Notes under the pieces: generated by a model
Told to the model about the DNA's origin: nothing
Seen by the model: the letters and a program-made list of their open reading frames with translations, nothing else
The model's database searches: none
Made by a program: the position numbers and the translations under genes
Assembly: GCA_964017155.1 (NCBI GenBank)
Contig: OZ024855.1
Span: forward strand, 1,240,001-1,304,000
DNA: 64,000 bases
DNA from: Oasisia sp. SBJ-2009
Taxonomy: Eukaryota > Annelida > Polychaeta > Sabellida > Siboglinidae
Direction of reading: 5' to 3'
Shown: piece by piece, positions 1 through 12,200 of the stretch
Numbering within the stretch: position 1 is the first letter of the stretch
Layout: each line of letters starts with the position of its first letter

Positions 1-544
1 ATGACAGAGTGCGCGTGAAGTTGCGCGCCCGCAAGTGTAGGCATTTATGTACAAGTCGGGCCCACCTCAATTTTGGTATTATAACTGTATCGTTGCCAAC
101 ATTTGATACTTGATTTTGTTAATTCAATCAATTATAATCATCTTGCGCATATTAATGTTTTATATACAGCGAGTCTTAGCAGACATTTGAGGTCGAAAAG
201 ACAGCGTGGTCGGCATAAACAAACTGTTTATCGCTCATATCATATGCACAGCGCAGTAACATGCACCGCTGCGCTTGCGACTGGCACAAATGGCGCTGTC
301 TTTTCGACCTCAAAAGTTTGCCAAGACGCGCTGTTTATAAATATAAATACGCGCAAGGTGATTATAATTGAATTAATTAATTTAATCAAGTATCAAATGT
401 TGGCAAAAATACTGATATAATAGCAACATTGAGGTGGGTCCGACTTGTACATAAGTGCCAAATAGTGAAATACTGAAAACAAATTGAGAGTATACGTGCT
501 TTTATTTATGAGAGAGTGCGCGTGAAGGTACGCGCCCGGAAGTG

Positions 545-713
545 TTGGCACTTATGTACAAGTCGGGCCCACCTCAATTTTGGTATTATAACTGTATTTT
601 TGCCAACATTTGATACTTGATTTTGTTAATTCAATCAATTATAATCATCTTGCGCATATTAATGTTTTATATACAGCGAGTCTTAGCAGACTTTTGAGGT
701 CGAAAAGACAGCG
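545..713 (+). repeat. Left inverted-repeat arm of the type monomer
   Basis: The arm begins TTGGCACTTATGTACAAG and ends GAAAAGACAGCG. It pairs with 801-968. A fixed left-arm difference is GGGCCCACC, where the right arm, read on the other strand, has GGACCCACC. Variant monomers carry the linked changes TAGGCATTTATG and GTATCGTTGCC here in place of TTGGCACTTATG and GTATTTTTGCC, which weakens pairing near the outer end of the arm. Confidence 0.93.
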
Positions 714-800
714 TGGTCGGCATAAACAAACTGTTTATCGCTCATATCATATGCACAGCGCAGTAACATGCACCGCTGCGCTTGCGACTGGCACAAATGG
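714..800. other. Loop A of the type monomer, with two nested hairpins
   Basis: This 87-bp interval separates the arm ends. It holds ATAAACA (722-728) with TGTTTAT (732-738) around a 3-nt loop, and AGCGCAG (757-763) with CTGCGCT (776-782) around a 12-nt loop. Two main loop-A versions occur across the array: TATCGCTCAT with AGCGCAG, and TACCGCTGAT with AGCGTAG or AGCGAAG, the latter with one mismatch in the second stem. The LINE at 27,066 interrupts this part of a monomer. Confidence 0.85.
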
Positions 801-968
801 CGCTGTCTTTTCGACCTCAAAAGTTTGCCAAGACGCGCTGTTTATAAATATAAATACGCGCAAGATGATTATAATTGAATGAATTAATTTAATCAAGTAT
901 CAAATGTTGGCAAAAATACTGATATAATAGCAGCATTGAGGTGGGTCCGACTTGTACATAAGTGCCAA
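801..968 (-). repeat. Right inverted-repeat arm of the type monomer
   Basis: This is the reverse complement of the left arm, beginning CGCTGTCTTTTCGACC and ending ACATAAGTGCCAA. The relation also shows at protein level. Conceptual translation of the plus strand across spacer B and the following left arm gives WHLCTSRAHLN and VFLPTFDT. Translation of the minus strand across the same boundary in other monomers (for example 44,159-44,410) gives WHLCTSRTHLN and VFLPTFDT. Confidence 0.93.
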
Positions 969-1051
969 ATAGTGAAATACTGAAAACAAATTGAGAGTAT
1001 ATGTGCTTTTATTTATGAGAGAGTGCGCGTGAAGGTACGCGCCCGCAAGTG
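969..1051. other. Spacer B of the type monomer, with one hairpin and the 4-bp length polymorphism
   Basis: This 83-bp interval lies between the right arm and the next left arm. It holds GCGCGT (1025-1030) with ACGCGC (1037-1042) around a 6-nt loop. Long copies read TTTATTTATGAG or TTTATCTATGAG followed by GAAGGTACGCGC. Short copies read TTTATGAG followed by GAAGTTGCGCGC. In short copies the terminal stem pair becomes a T-G wobble while the GCGCG/CGCGC core remains. Confidence 0.85.
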
Positions 1052-4000
1052 TTGGCACTTATGTACAAGTCGGGCGCACCTCAATTTTGGTATTATAACT
1101 GTATTTTTGCCAACATTTGATACTTGATTTTGTTAATTCAATCAATTATATTCATCTTGCGCATATATATGTTTTATATACAGCGCATCTTAGCAGACTT
1201 TTGAGGTCGAAAAGACAGCGGGGTCGGCATAAACAAACTGTTTACCGCTGACTTCATATGCACAGCGTAGTAACATGCACCGCTGCGCTTGCGACTGGCA
1301 CAAATCGCGCTGTCTTTTCGACCTCAACAGTTTGCCAAGACGCGCTGTTTATAAAACATAAATACGCGCAAGATGATTATAATTGAATGAATTAATTTAA
1401 TCAAGTATCAAATGTTGGCAAAAATACTGATATAATAGCAACATTGAGGTGGGTCCGACTTGTACATAAGTGCCAAATAGTGAAATACTTAAAACAAATT
1501 GAGAGTATACGTGCTTTTATCTATGAGAGAGTGCGCGTGAAGGTACGCGCCCGCAAGTGTTGGCACTTATGTACAAGTCGGGCCCACCTCAATTTTGGTA
1601 TTATAACTGTATTTTTGCCAACATTTGCTACTTGATTTTGTTAATTCAATCAATTATAATCATCTTGCGCATATTAATGTTTTATATACAGCGCGTCTTA
1701 GCAGAATTTTGAGGTCGAAAAGACAGCGTGGTCGGCATAAACAAACTGTTTATCGCTCATTTCATATGCACAGCGCAGTAACATGCACCGCTGCGCTTGC
1801 GACTGGCACAATTCGCGCTGTCTTTTCGACCTCAATAGTTTGCCAAGACGCGCTGTTTATAAAATATAAATACGCGCAAGATGATTATAATTGAATGAAT
1901 TAATTTAATCAAGTATCAAATGTTGGCAAAAATACTGATATAATAGCAACATTGAGGTAGGTCCGACTTGTACATAAGTGCCAAATAGTGAAATACTGAA
2001 AACAAATTGAGAGTATACGTGCTTTTATGAGAGAGTGCGCGTGAAGTTGCGCGCCCGCAAGTGTAGGCATTTATGTACAAGTCGGGCCCACCTCAATTTT
2101 GGTATTATAACTGTATCGTTGCCAACATTTGATACTTGATTTTGTTAATTCAATCAATTATAATCATCTTGCGCATATTAATGTTTTATATACAGCGAGT
2201 CTTAGCAGACTTTTGAGGTCGAAAAGACAGCGTGGTCGGCATAAACAAACTGTTGATCGCTCATATCATATGCACAGAGCAGTAACATGCACCGCTGCGC
2301 TTGCGACTGGCACAAATGGCGCTGTCTTTTCGACCTCAAAAGTTTGCCAAGACGCGCTGTTTATAAATATAAGTACGCGCAAGATGATTATAATTGAATT
2401 AATTAATTTAATCAAGTATCAAATGTTGGCAAAAATACTGATATAATAGCAACATTGAGGTGGGTCCGACTTGTACATAAGTGCCAAATAGTGAAATACT
2501 GAAAACAAATTGAGAGTATACGTGCTTTTATTTATGAGAGAGTGCGCGTGAAGGTACGCGCCCGGGAGTGTTGGCACTTATGTACAAGTCGGGCCCACCT
2601 CAATTTTGGTATTATAACTGTATTTTTGCCAACATTTGATACTTGATTTTGTTAATTCAATCAATTATAATCATCTTGCGCATATTAATGTTTTATATAC
2701 AGCGAGTCTTAGCAGACTTTTGAGGTCGAAAAGACAGCGTGGTCGGCATAAACAAACTGTTTATCGCTCATATCATATGCACAGCGCAGTAACATGCACC
2801 GCTGCGCTTGCGACTGGCACAAATGGCGCTGTCTTTTCGACCTCAAAAGTTTGCCAAGACGCGCTGTTTATAAATATAAATACGCGCAAGATGATTATAA
2901 TTGAATGAATTAATTTAATCAAGTATCAAATGTTGGCAAAAATACTGATATAATAGCAACATTGAGGTGGGTCCGACTTGTACATAAGTGCCAAATAGTG
3001 AAATACTGAAAACAAATTGAGAGTATACGTGCTTTTATTTATGAGAGAGTGCGCGTGAAGGTACGCGCCCAGAAGTGTTGGCACTTATGTACAAGTCGGG
3101 CCCACCTCAATTTTGGTATTATAACTGTATTTTTGCCAACATTTGATACTTGATTTTGTTAATTCAATCAATTATAATCATCTTGCGCATATTAATGTTT
3201 TATATACAGCGCGTCTTAGCAGACTTTTGAGGTCGAAAAGACAGCGTGGTCGGCATAAACAAACTGTTTATCGCTCATTTCATATGCACAGCGCAGTAAC
3301 ATGCACCCCTGCGCTTGCGACTGGCACAATTCGCGCTGTCTTTTCGACCTCAATAGTTTGCCAAGACTCGCTGTTTATAAAACATAAATACGCGCAAGAT
3401 GATTATAATTGAATGAATTAATTTAATCAAGTATCAAATGTTGGCAAAAATACTGATATATTAGCAACATTGAGGTGGGTCCGACTTGAACATGAGTGCC
3501 AAATAGTGAAATACTGAAAACAAGTTGAGAGTATACGTGCTTTTATTTATGAGAGAGTGCGCGTGAAGGTACGCGCCCGCAAGTGTTGGCACTTATGTAC
3601 AAGTCGGGCCCACCTCAATTTTGGTATTATAACTGTATTTTTGCCAACATTTGATACTTGATTTTGTTAATTCAATCAATTATATTCATCTTGCGCATAT
3701 ATATGTTTTATATACAGCGCATCTTAGCAGACTTTTGAGGTCGAAAAGACAGCGTGGTCGGCATAAACAAACTGTTTACCGCTGATTTCATATGCACAGC
3801 GTAGTAACATGCACCGCTGCGCTTGCGACTGGCACAAATCGCGCTGTCTTTTCGACCTCAACAGTTTGCCAAGACGCGCTGTTTATAAAACATAAATACG
3901 CGCAAGATGATTATAATTGAATGAATTAATTTAATCAAGTATCAAATGTTGGCAAAAATACTGATATAATAGCAACATTGAGGTGGGTCCGACTTGTACA

Positions 4001-4560
4001 TAAGTGCCAAATAGTGAAATACTTAAAACAAATTGAGAGTATACGTGCTTTTATCTATGAGAGAGTGCGCGTGAAGGTACGCGCCCGCAAGTGTTGGCAC
4101 TTATGTACAAGTCGGGCCCACCTCAATTTTGGTATTATAACTGTATTTTTGCCAACATTTGATACTTGATTTTGTTAATTCAATCAATTATAATCATCTT
4201 GCGCATATTAATGTTTTATATACAGCGAGTCTTAGCAGACTTTTGAGGTCGAAAAGACAGCGTGGTCGGCATAAACAAACTGTCTACCGCTGATTTCATA
4301 TGCACAGCGAAGTAACATGCACCGCTGCGCTTGCGACTGGCACAAATCGCGCTGTCTTTTCGACCTCAACAGTTTGCCAAGACGCGCTGTTTATAAAACA
4401 TAAATACGCGCAAGATGATTATAATTGAATGAATTTATTTAATCAAGTATCAAATGTTGGCAAAAATACTGATACAATAGCAGCATTGAGGTGGGTCCGA
4501 CTTGTACATAAGTGCCAAATAGTGAAATACTGAAAACAAATTGAGAGTATACGTGCTTTT
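1020..4560. repeat. Seven-monomer block, near-identical copy at 7,601-11,140
   Basis: The two copies are offset by 6,581 bp (13 monomers). Shared private markers include GGGCGCACC at about 1,072 and 7,653, CAGCGGGGTCGGC at about 1,217 and 7,798, TGACTTC in loop A, and a TTTGCTACTTG variant at about 1,625 and 8,206. Similarity ends on the left at about 1,020/7,601, and on the right in spacer B where 4,560 has the long form and 11,140 the short form. A few single-base differences exist, such as CAAGACTCG at 3,363. Confidence 0.85.
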
Positions 4561-6083
4561 ATTTATGAGAGAGTGCGCGTGAAGGTACGCGCCCAGAAGT
4601 GTTGGCACTTATGTACAAGTCGGGCCCACCTCAATTTTGGTATTATAACTGTATTTTTGCCAACATTTGATACTTGATTTTGTTAATTCAATCAATTATA
4701 ATCATCTTGCGCATATTAATGTTTTATATACAGCGCGTCTTAGCAGACTTTTGAGGTCGAAAAGACAGCGTGGTCGGCATAAACAAACTGTTTATCGCTC
4801 ATTTCATATGCACAGCGCAGTAACATGCACCCCTGCGCTTGCGACTGGCACAATTCGCGCTGTCTTTTCGACCTCAATAGTTTGCCAAGACGCGCTGTTT
4901 ATAAAACATAAATACGCGCAAGATGATTATAATTGAATGAATTAATTTAATCAAGTATCAAATGTTGGCAAAAATACTGATATATTAGCAACATTGAGGT
5001 GGGTCCGACTTGAACATGAGTGCCAAATAGTGAAATACTGAAAACAAGTTGAGAGTATACGTGCTTTTATTTATGAGAGAGTGCGCGTGAAGGTACGCGC
5101 CCGCAAGTGTTGGCACTTATGTACAAGTCGGGCCCACCTCAATTTTGGTATTATAACTGTATTTTTGCCAACATTTGATACTTGATTTTGTTAATTCAAT
5201 CAATTATATTCATCTTGCGCATATATATGTTTTATATACAGCGCATCTTAGCAGACTTTTGAGGTCGAAAAGACAGCGTGGTCGGCATAAACAAACTGTT
5301 TACCGCTGATTTCATATGCACAGCGTAGTAACATGCACCGCTGCGCTTGCGACTGGCACAAATCGCGCTGTCTTTTCGACCTCAACAGTTTGCCAAGACG
5401 CGCTGTTTATAAAACATAAATACGCGCAAGATGATTATAATTGAATGAATTAATTTAATCAAGTATCAAATGTTGGCAAAAATACTGATATAATAGCAAC
5501 ATTGAGGTAGGTCCGACTTGTACATAAGTGCCAAATAGTGAAATACTTAAAACAAATTGAGAGTATACGTGCTTTTATCTATGAGAGAGTGCGCGTGAAG
5601 GTACGCGCCCGCAAGTGTTGGCACTTATGTACAAGTCGGGCCCACCTCAATTTTGGTATTATAACTGTATTTTTGCCAACATTTGATACTTGATTTTGTT
5701 AATTCAATCAATTATAATCATCTTGCGCATATTAATGTTTTATATACAGCGAGTCTTAGCAGACTTTTGAGGTCGAAAAGACAGCGTGGTCGGCATAAAC
5801 AAACTGTCTACCGCTGATTTCATATGCACAGCGAAGTAACATGCACCGCTGCGCTTGCGACTGGCACAAATCGCGCTGTCTTTTCGACCTCAACAGTTTG
5901 CCAAGACGCGCTGTTTATAAAACATAAATACGCGCAAGATGATTATAATTGAATGAATTTATTTAATCAAGTATCAAATGTTGGCAAAAATACTGATACA
6001 ATAGCAGCATTGAGGTGGGTCCGACTTGTACATAAGTGCCAAATAGTGAAATACTGAAAACAAATTGAGAGTATACGTGCTTT
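3036..6083. repeat. Tandem duplication of a 1,524-bp trimer (two copies)
   Basis: Monomers at 3,143, about 3,651 and about 4,159 match those at 4,667, about 5,175 and about 5,683 at an offset of 1,524 bp. Markers shared by both copies are GCGCCCAGAAG in spacer B, GAACATGAGTGCC after the first monomer, and GATACAATAGCAGC after the third. One difference is GAGGTGGG versus GAGGTAGG near 3,980/5,504. Confidence 0.85.
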
Positions 6084-9000
6084 TATGAGAGAGTGCGCGT
6101 GAAGTTGCGCGCCCGCAAGTGTAGGCATTTATGTACAAGTCGGGCCCACCTCAATTTTGGTATTATAACTGTATCGTTGCCAACATTTGATACTTGATTT
6201 TGTTAATTCAATCAATTATAATCATCTTGCGCATATTAATGTTTTATATACAGCGCGTCTTAGCAGACTTTTGAGGTCGAAAAGACAGCGTGGTCGGCAT
6301 AAACAAACTGTTTATCGCTCATTTCATATGCACAGCGCAGTAACATGCACCGCTGCGCTTGCGACTGGCACAATTCGCGCTGTCTTTTCGACCTCAATAG
6401 TTTGCCAAGACGCGCTGTTTATAAAATATAAATACGCGCAAGATGATTATAATTGAATGAATTAATTTAATCAAGTATCAAATGTTGGCAAAAATACTGA
6501 TATAATAGCAACATTGAGGTAGGTCCGACTTGTACATAAGTGCCAAATAGTGAAATACTGAAAACAAATTGAGAGTATACGTGCTTTTATGAGAGAGTGC
6601 GCGTGAGGTTGCGCGCCCGCAAGTGTAGGCATTTATGTACAAGTCGGGCCCACCTCAATTTTGGTATTATAACTGTATCGTTGCCAACATTTGACACTTG
6701 ATTTTGTTAATTCAATCAATTATAATCATCTTGCGCATATTAATGTTTTATATACAGCGAGTCTTAGCAGACTTTTGAGGTCGAAAAGACAGCGTGGTCG
6801 GCATAAACAAACTGTCTACCGCTGATTTCATATGCACAGCGAAGTAACATGCACCGCTGCGCTTGCGACTGGCACAAATCGCGCTGTCTTTTCGACCTCA
6901 ACAGTTTGCCAAGACGCGCTGTTTATAAAACATAAATACGCGCAAGATGATTATAATTGAATGAATTTATTTAATCAAGTATCAAATGTTGGCAAAAATA
7001 CTGATACAATAGCAGCATTGAGGTGGGTCCGACTTGTACATAAGTGCCAAATAGTGAAATACTGAAAACAAATTGAGAGTATACGTGCTTTTATGAGAGA
7101 GTGCGCGTGAAGTTGCGCGCCCGCAAGTGTAGGCATTTATGTACAAGTCGGGCCCACCTCAATTTTGGTATTATAACTGTATCGTTGCCAACATTTGATA
7201 CTTGATTTTGTTAATTCAATCAATTATAATCATCTTGCGCATATTAATGTTTTATATACAGCGAGTCTTAGCAGACTTTTGAGGTCGAAAAGACAGCGTG
7301 GTCGGCATAAACAAACTGTTTATCGCTCATATCATATGCACAGCGCAGTAACATGCACCGCTGCGCTTGCGACTGGCACAAATGGCGCTGTCTTTTCGAC
7401 CTCAACAGTTTGCCAAGACGCGCTGTTTATAAATATAAATACGCGCAAGATGATTATAATTGAATTACTTAATTTAATCAAGTATCAAATATTGGCAAAA
7501 ATACTGATATATTAGCAACATTGAGGTGGGTCCGACTTGAACATGAGTGCCAAATAGTGAAATACTGAAAACAAATTGAGAGTATACGTGCTTTTATGAG
7601 AGAGTGCGCGTGAAGGTACGCGCCCGCAAGTGTTGGCACTTATGTACAAGTCGGGCGCACCTCAATTTTGGTATTATAACTGTATTTTTGCCAACATTTG
7701 ATACTTGATTTTGTTAATTCAATCAATTATATTCATCTTGCGCATATATATGTTTTATATACAGCGCATCTTAGCAGACTTTTGAGGTCGAAAAGACAGC
7801 GGGGTCGGCATAAACAAACTGTTTACCGCTGACTTCATATGCACAGCGTAGTAACATGCACCGCTGCGCTTGCGACTGGCACAAATCGCGCTGTCTTTTC
7901 GACCTCAACAGTTTGCCAAGACGCGCTGTTTATAAAACATAAATACGCGCAAGATGATTATAATTGAATGAATTAATTTAATCAAGTATCAAATGTTGGC
8001 AAAAATACTGATATAATAGCAACATTGAGGTGGGTCCGACTTGTACATAAGTGCCAAATAGTGAAATACTTAAAACAAATTGAGAGTATACGTGCTTTTA
8101 TCTATGAGAGAGTGCGCGTGAAGGTACGCGCCCGCAAGTGTTGGCACTTATGAACAAGTCGGGCCCACCTCAATTTTGGTATTATAACTGTATTTTTGCC
8201 AACATTTGCTACTTGATTTTGTTAATTCAATCAATTATAATCATCTTGCGCATATTAATGTTTTATATACAGCGCGTCTTAGCAGAATTTTGAGGTCGAA
8301 AAGACAGCGTGGTCGGCATAAACAAACTGTTTATCGCTCATTTCATATGCACAGCGCAGTAACATGCACCGCTGCGCTTGCGACTGGCACAATTCGCGCT
8401 GTCTTTTCGACCTCAATAGTTTGCCAAGACGCGCTGTTTATAAAATATAAATACGCGCAAGATGATTATAATTGAATGAATTAATTTAATCAAGTATCAA
8501 ATGTTGGCAAAAATACTGATATAATAGCAACATTGAGGTAGGTCCGACTTGTACATAAGTGCCAAATAGTGAAATACTGAAAACAAATTGAGAGTATACG
8601 TGCTTTTATGAGAGAGTGCGCGTGAAGTTGCGCGCCCGCAAGTGTAGGCATTTATGTACAAGTCGGGCCCACCTCAATTTTGGTATTATAACTGTATCGT
8701 TGCCAACATTTGATACTTGATTTTGTTAATTCAATCAATTATAATCATCTTGCGCATATTAATGTTTTATATACAGCGAGTCTTAGCAGACTTTTGAGGT
8801 CGAAAAGACAGCGTGGTCGGCATAAACAAACTGTTGATCGCTCATATCATATGCACAGAGCAGTAACATGCACCGCTGCGCTTGCGACTGGCACAAATGG
8901 CGCTGTCTTTTCGACCTCAAAAGTTTGCCAAGACGCGCTGTTTATAAATATAAGTACGCGCAAGATGATTATAATTGAATTAATTAATTTAATCAAGTAT

Positions 9001-9216
9001 CAAATGTTGGCAAAAATACTGATATAATAGCAACATTGAGGTGGGTCCGACTTGTACATAAGTGCCAAATAGTGAAATACTGAAAACAAATTGAGAGTAT
9101 ACGTGCTTTTATTTATGAGAGAGTGCGCGTGAAGGTACGCGCCCGGGAGTGTTGGCACTTATGTACAAGTCGGGCCCACCTCAATTTTGGTATTATAACT
9201 GTATTTTTGCCAACAT

Positions 9217-12200
9217 TTGATACTTGATTTTGTTAATTCAATCAATTATAATCATCTTGCGCATATTAATGTTTTATATACAGCGAGTCTTAGCAGACTT
9301 TTGAGGTCGAAAAGACAGCGTGGTCGGCATAAACAAACTGTTTATCGCTCATATCATATGCACAGCGCAGTAACATGCACCGCTGCGCTTGCGACTGGCA
9401 CAAATGGCGCTGTCTTTTCGACCTCAAAAGTTTGCCAAGACGCGCTGTTTATAAATATAAATACGCGCAAGATGATTATAATTGAATGAATTAATTTAAT
9501 CAAGTATCAAATGTTGGCAAAAATACTGATATAATAGCAACATTGAGGTGGGTCCGACTTGTACATAAGTGCCAAATAGTGAAATACTGAAAACAAATTG
9601 AGAGTATACGTGCTTTTATTTATGAGAGAGTGCGCGTGAAGGTACGCGCCCAGAAGTGTTGGCACTTATGTACAAGTCGGGCCCACCTCAATTTTGGTAT
9701 TATAACTGTATTTTTGCCAACATTTGATACTTGATTTTGTTAATTCAATCAATTATAATCATCTTGCGCATATTAATGTTTTATATACAGCGCGTCTTAG
9801 CAGACTTTTGAGGTCGAAAAGACAGCGTGGTCGGCATAAACAAACTGTTTATCGCTCATTTCATATGCACAGCGCAGTAACATGCACCCCTGCGCTTGCG
9901 ACTGGCACAATTCGCGCTGTCTTTTCGACCTCAATAGTTTGCCAAGACGCGCTGTTTATAAAACATAAATACGCGCAAGATGATTATAATTGAATGAATT
10001 AATTTAATCAAGTATCAAATGTTGGCAAAAATACTGATATATTAGCAACATTGAGGTGGGTCCGACTTGAACATGAGTGCCAAATAGTGAAATACTGAAA
10101 ACAAGTTGAGAGTATACGTGCTTTTATTTATGAGAGAGTGCGCGTGAAGGTACGCGCCCGCAAGTGTTGGCACTTATGTACAAGTCGGGCCCACCTCAAT
10201 TTTGGTATTATAACTGTATTTTTGCCAACATTTGATACTTGATTTTGTTAATTCAATCAATTATATTCATCTTGCGCATATATATGTTTTATATACAGCG
10301 CATCTTAGCAGACTTTTGAGGTCGAAAAGACAGCGTGGTCGGCATAAACAAACTGTTTACCGCTGATTTCATATGCACAGCGTAGTAACATGCACCGCTG
10401 CGCTTGCGACTGGCACAAATCGCGCTGTCTTTTCGACCTCAACAGTTTGCCAAGACGCGCTGTTTATAAAACATAAATACGCGCAAGATGATTATAATTG
10501 AATGAATTAATTTAATCAAGTATCAAATGTTGGCAAAAATACTGATATAATAGCAACATTGAGGTGGGTCCGACTTGTACATAAGTGCCAAATAGTGAAA
10601 TACTTAAAACAAATTGAGAGTATACGTGCTTTTATCTATGAGAGAGTGCGCGTGAAGGTACGCGCCCGCAAGTGTTGGCACTTATGTACAAGTCGGGCCC
10701 ACCTCAATTTTGGTATTATAACTGTATTTTTGCCAACATTTGATACTTGATTTTGTTAATTCAATCAATTATAATCATCTTGCGCATATTAATGTTTTAT
10801 ATACAGCGAGTCTTAGCAGACTTTTGAGGTCGAAAAGACAGCGTGGTCGGCATAAACAAACTGTCTACCGCTGATTTCATATGCACAGCGAAGTAACATG
10901 CACCGCTGCGCTTGCGACTGGCACAAATCGCGCTGTCTTTTCGACCTCAACAGTTTGCCAAGACGCGCTGTTTATAAAACATAAATACGCGCAAGATGAT
11001 TATAATTGAATGAATTTATTTAATCAAGTATCAAATGTTGGCAAAAATACTGATACAATAGCAGCATTGAGGTGGGTCCGACTTGTACATAAGTGCCAAA
11101 TAGTGAAATACTGAAAACAAATTGAGAGTATACGTGCTTTTATGAGAGAGTGCGCGTGAAGTTGCGCGCCCGCAAGTGTAGGCATTTATGTACAAGTCGG
11201 GCCCACCTCAATTTTGGTATTATAACTGTATCGTTGCCAACATTTGATACTTGATTTTGTTAATTCAATCAATTATAATCATCTTGCGCATATTAATGTT
11301 TTATATACAGCGCGTCTTAGCAGACTTTTGAGGTCGAAAAGACAGCGTGGTCGGCATAAACAAACTGTTTATCGCTCATTTCATATGCACAGCGCAGTAA
11401 CATGCACCGCTGCGCTTGCGACTGCCACAATTCGCGCTGTCTTTTCGACCTCAATAGTTTGCCAAGACGCGCTGTTTATAAAATATAAATACGCGCAAGA
11501 TGATTATAATTGAATGAATTAATTTAATCAAGTATCAAATGTTGGCAAAAATACTGATATAATAGCAACATTGAGGTAGGTCCGACTTGTACATAAGTGC
11601 CAAATAGTGAAATACTGAAAACAAATTGAGAGTATACGTGCTTTTATGAGAGAGTGCGCGTGAAGTTGCGCGCCCGCAAGTGTAGGCATTTATGTACAAG
11701 TCGGGCCCACCTCAATTTTGGTATTATAACTGTATCGTTGCCAACATTTGACACTTGATTTTGTTAATTCAATCAATTATAATCATCTTGCGCATATTAA
11801 TGTTTTATATACAGCGAGTCTTAGCAGACTTTTGAGGTCGAAAAGACAGCGTGGTCGGCATAAACAAACTGTCTACCGCTGATTTCATATGCACAGCGAA
11901 GTAACATGCACCGCTGCGCTTGCGACTGGCACAAATCGCGCTGTCTTTTCGACCTCAACAGTTTGCCAAGACGCGCTGTTTATAAAACATAAATACGCGC
12001 AAGATGATTATAATTGAATGAATTTATTTAATCAAGTATCAAATGTTGGCAAAAATACTGATACAATAGCAGCATTGAGGTGGGTCCGACTTGTACATAA
12101 GTGCCAAATAGTGAAATACTGAAAACAAATTGAGAGTATACGTGCTTTTATGAGAGAGTGCGCGTGAAGTTGCGCGCCCGCAAGTGTAGGCATTTATGTA

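Larger units (their letters stand above)
545..1051. repeat. Representative satellite monomer with whole-unit dyad symmetry
   Basis: This 507-bp unit is given as the type copy. It divides into left arm 545-713 (169 bp), loop A 714-800 (87 bp), right arm 801-968 (168 bp) and spacer B 969-1051 (83 bp). The right arm is the reverse complement of the left arm. Aligned by eye, about 18 of 169 positions mismatch plus one 1-base gap, so identity is roughly 89%. Perfect blocks include 545-566 with 947-968 (22 bp), 594-622 with 891-919 (29 bp) and 692-713 with 801-822 (22 bp). The dyad centres fall near 757 and 1010, almost exactly half a monomer apart. Which loop is the inside of an ancestral element and which the junction between copies cannot be told from the array alone. 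Confidence 0.95.

Noticed and set aside
103..420. Recurring plus-strand open frame of about 89-110 codons in most monomers
   Set aside because: It starts at TTG (TTGATACTTGATTTT), not ATG, is repeated only because the satellite is homogenised, is closed by TGA in the loop-A variant TACCGCTGA, and encodes inverted-repeat DNA with no recognisable domain. Not a gene in a eukaryotic setting.
690..720. RNA polymerase III B box (SINE or tRNA origin) at GAGGTCGAAAAG
   Set aside because: It lacks the GWTCRANNC pattern, and no A box or tRNA-like fold is placed upstream.
545..1051. Hammerhead ribozyme or retrozyme in the tandem repeat
   Set aside because: I looked for the CTGANGA core paired with GAAA. 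CTGATAT and CTGATTT occur, but no CTGATGA with a properly placed GAAA was seen on either strand.
545..1051. CENP-B box or telomere-type motif in the monomer
   Set aside because: No convincing match to the CENP-B box core (TTCG....A..CGGG) and no TTAGGG-like tandem repeats were seen, so a centromere or telomere label would rest only on context.
1444..1635. Recurring 63-codon plus-strand frame across spacer B and the left arm
   Set aside because: It also starts at TTG (TTGAGGTGGGTC) and is lost by single-base variants such as GAGGTAGG or by the TGAAAAC variant of spacer B in neighbouring copies. It is a by-product of the repeat.
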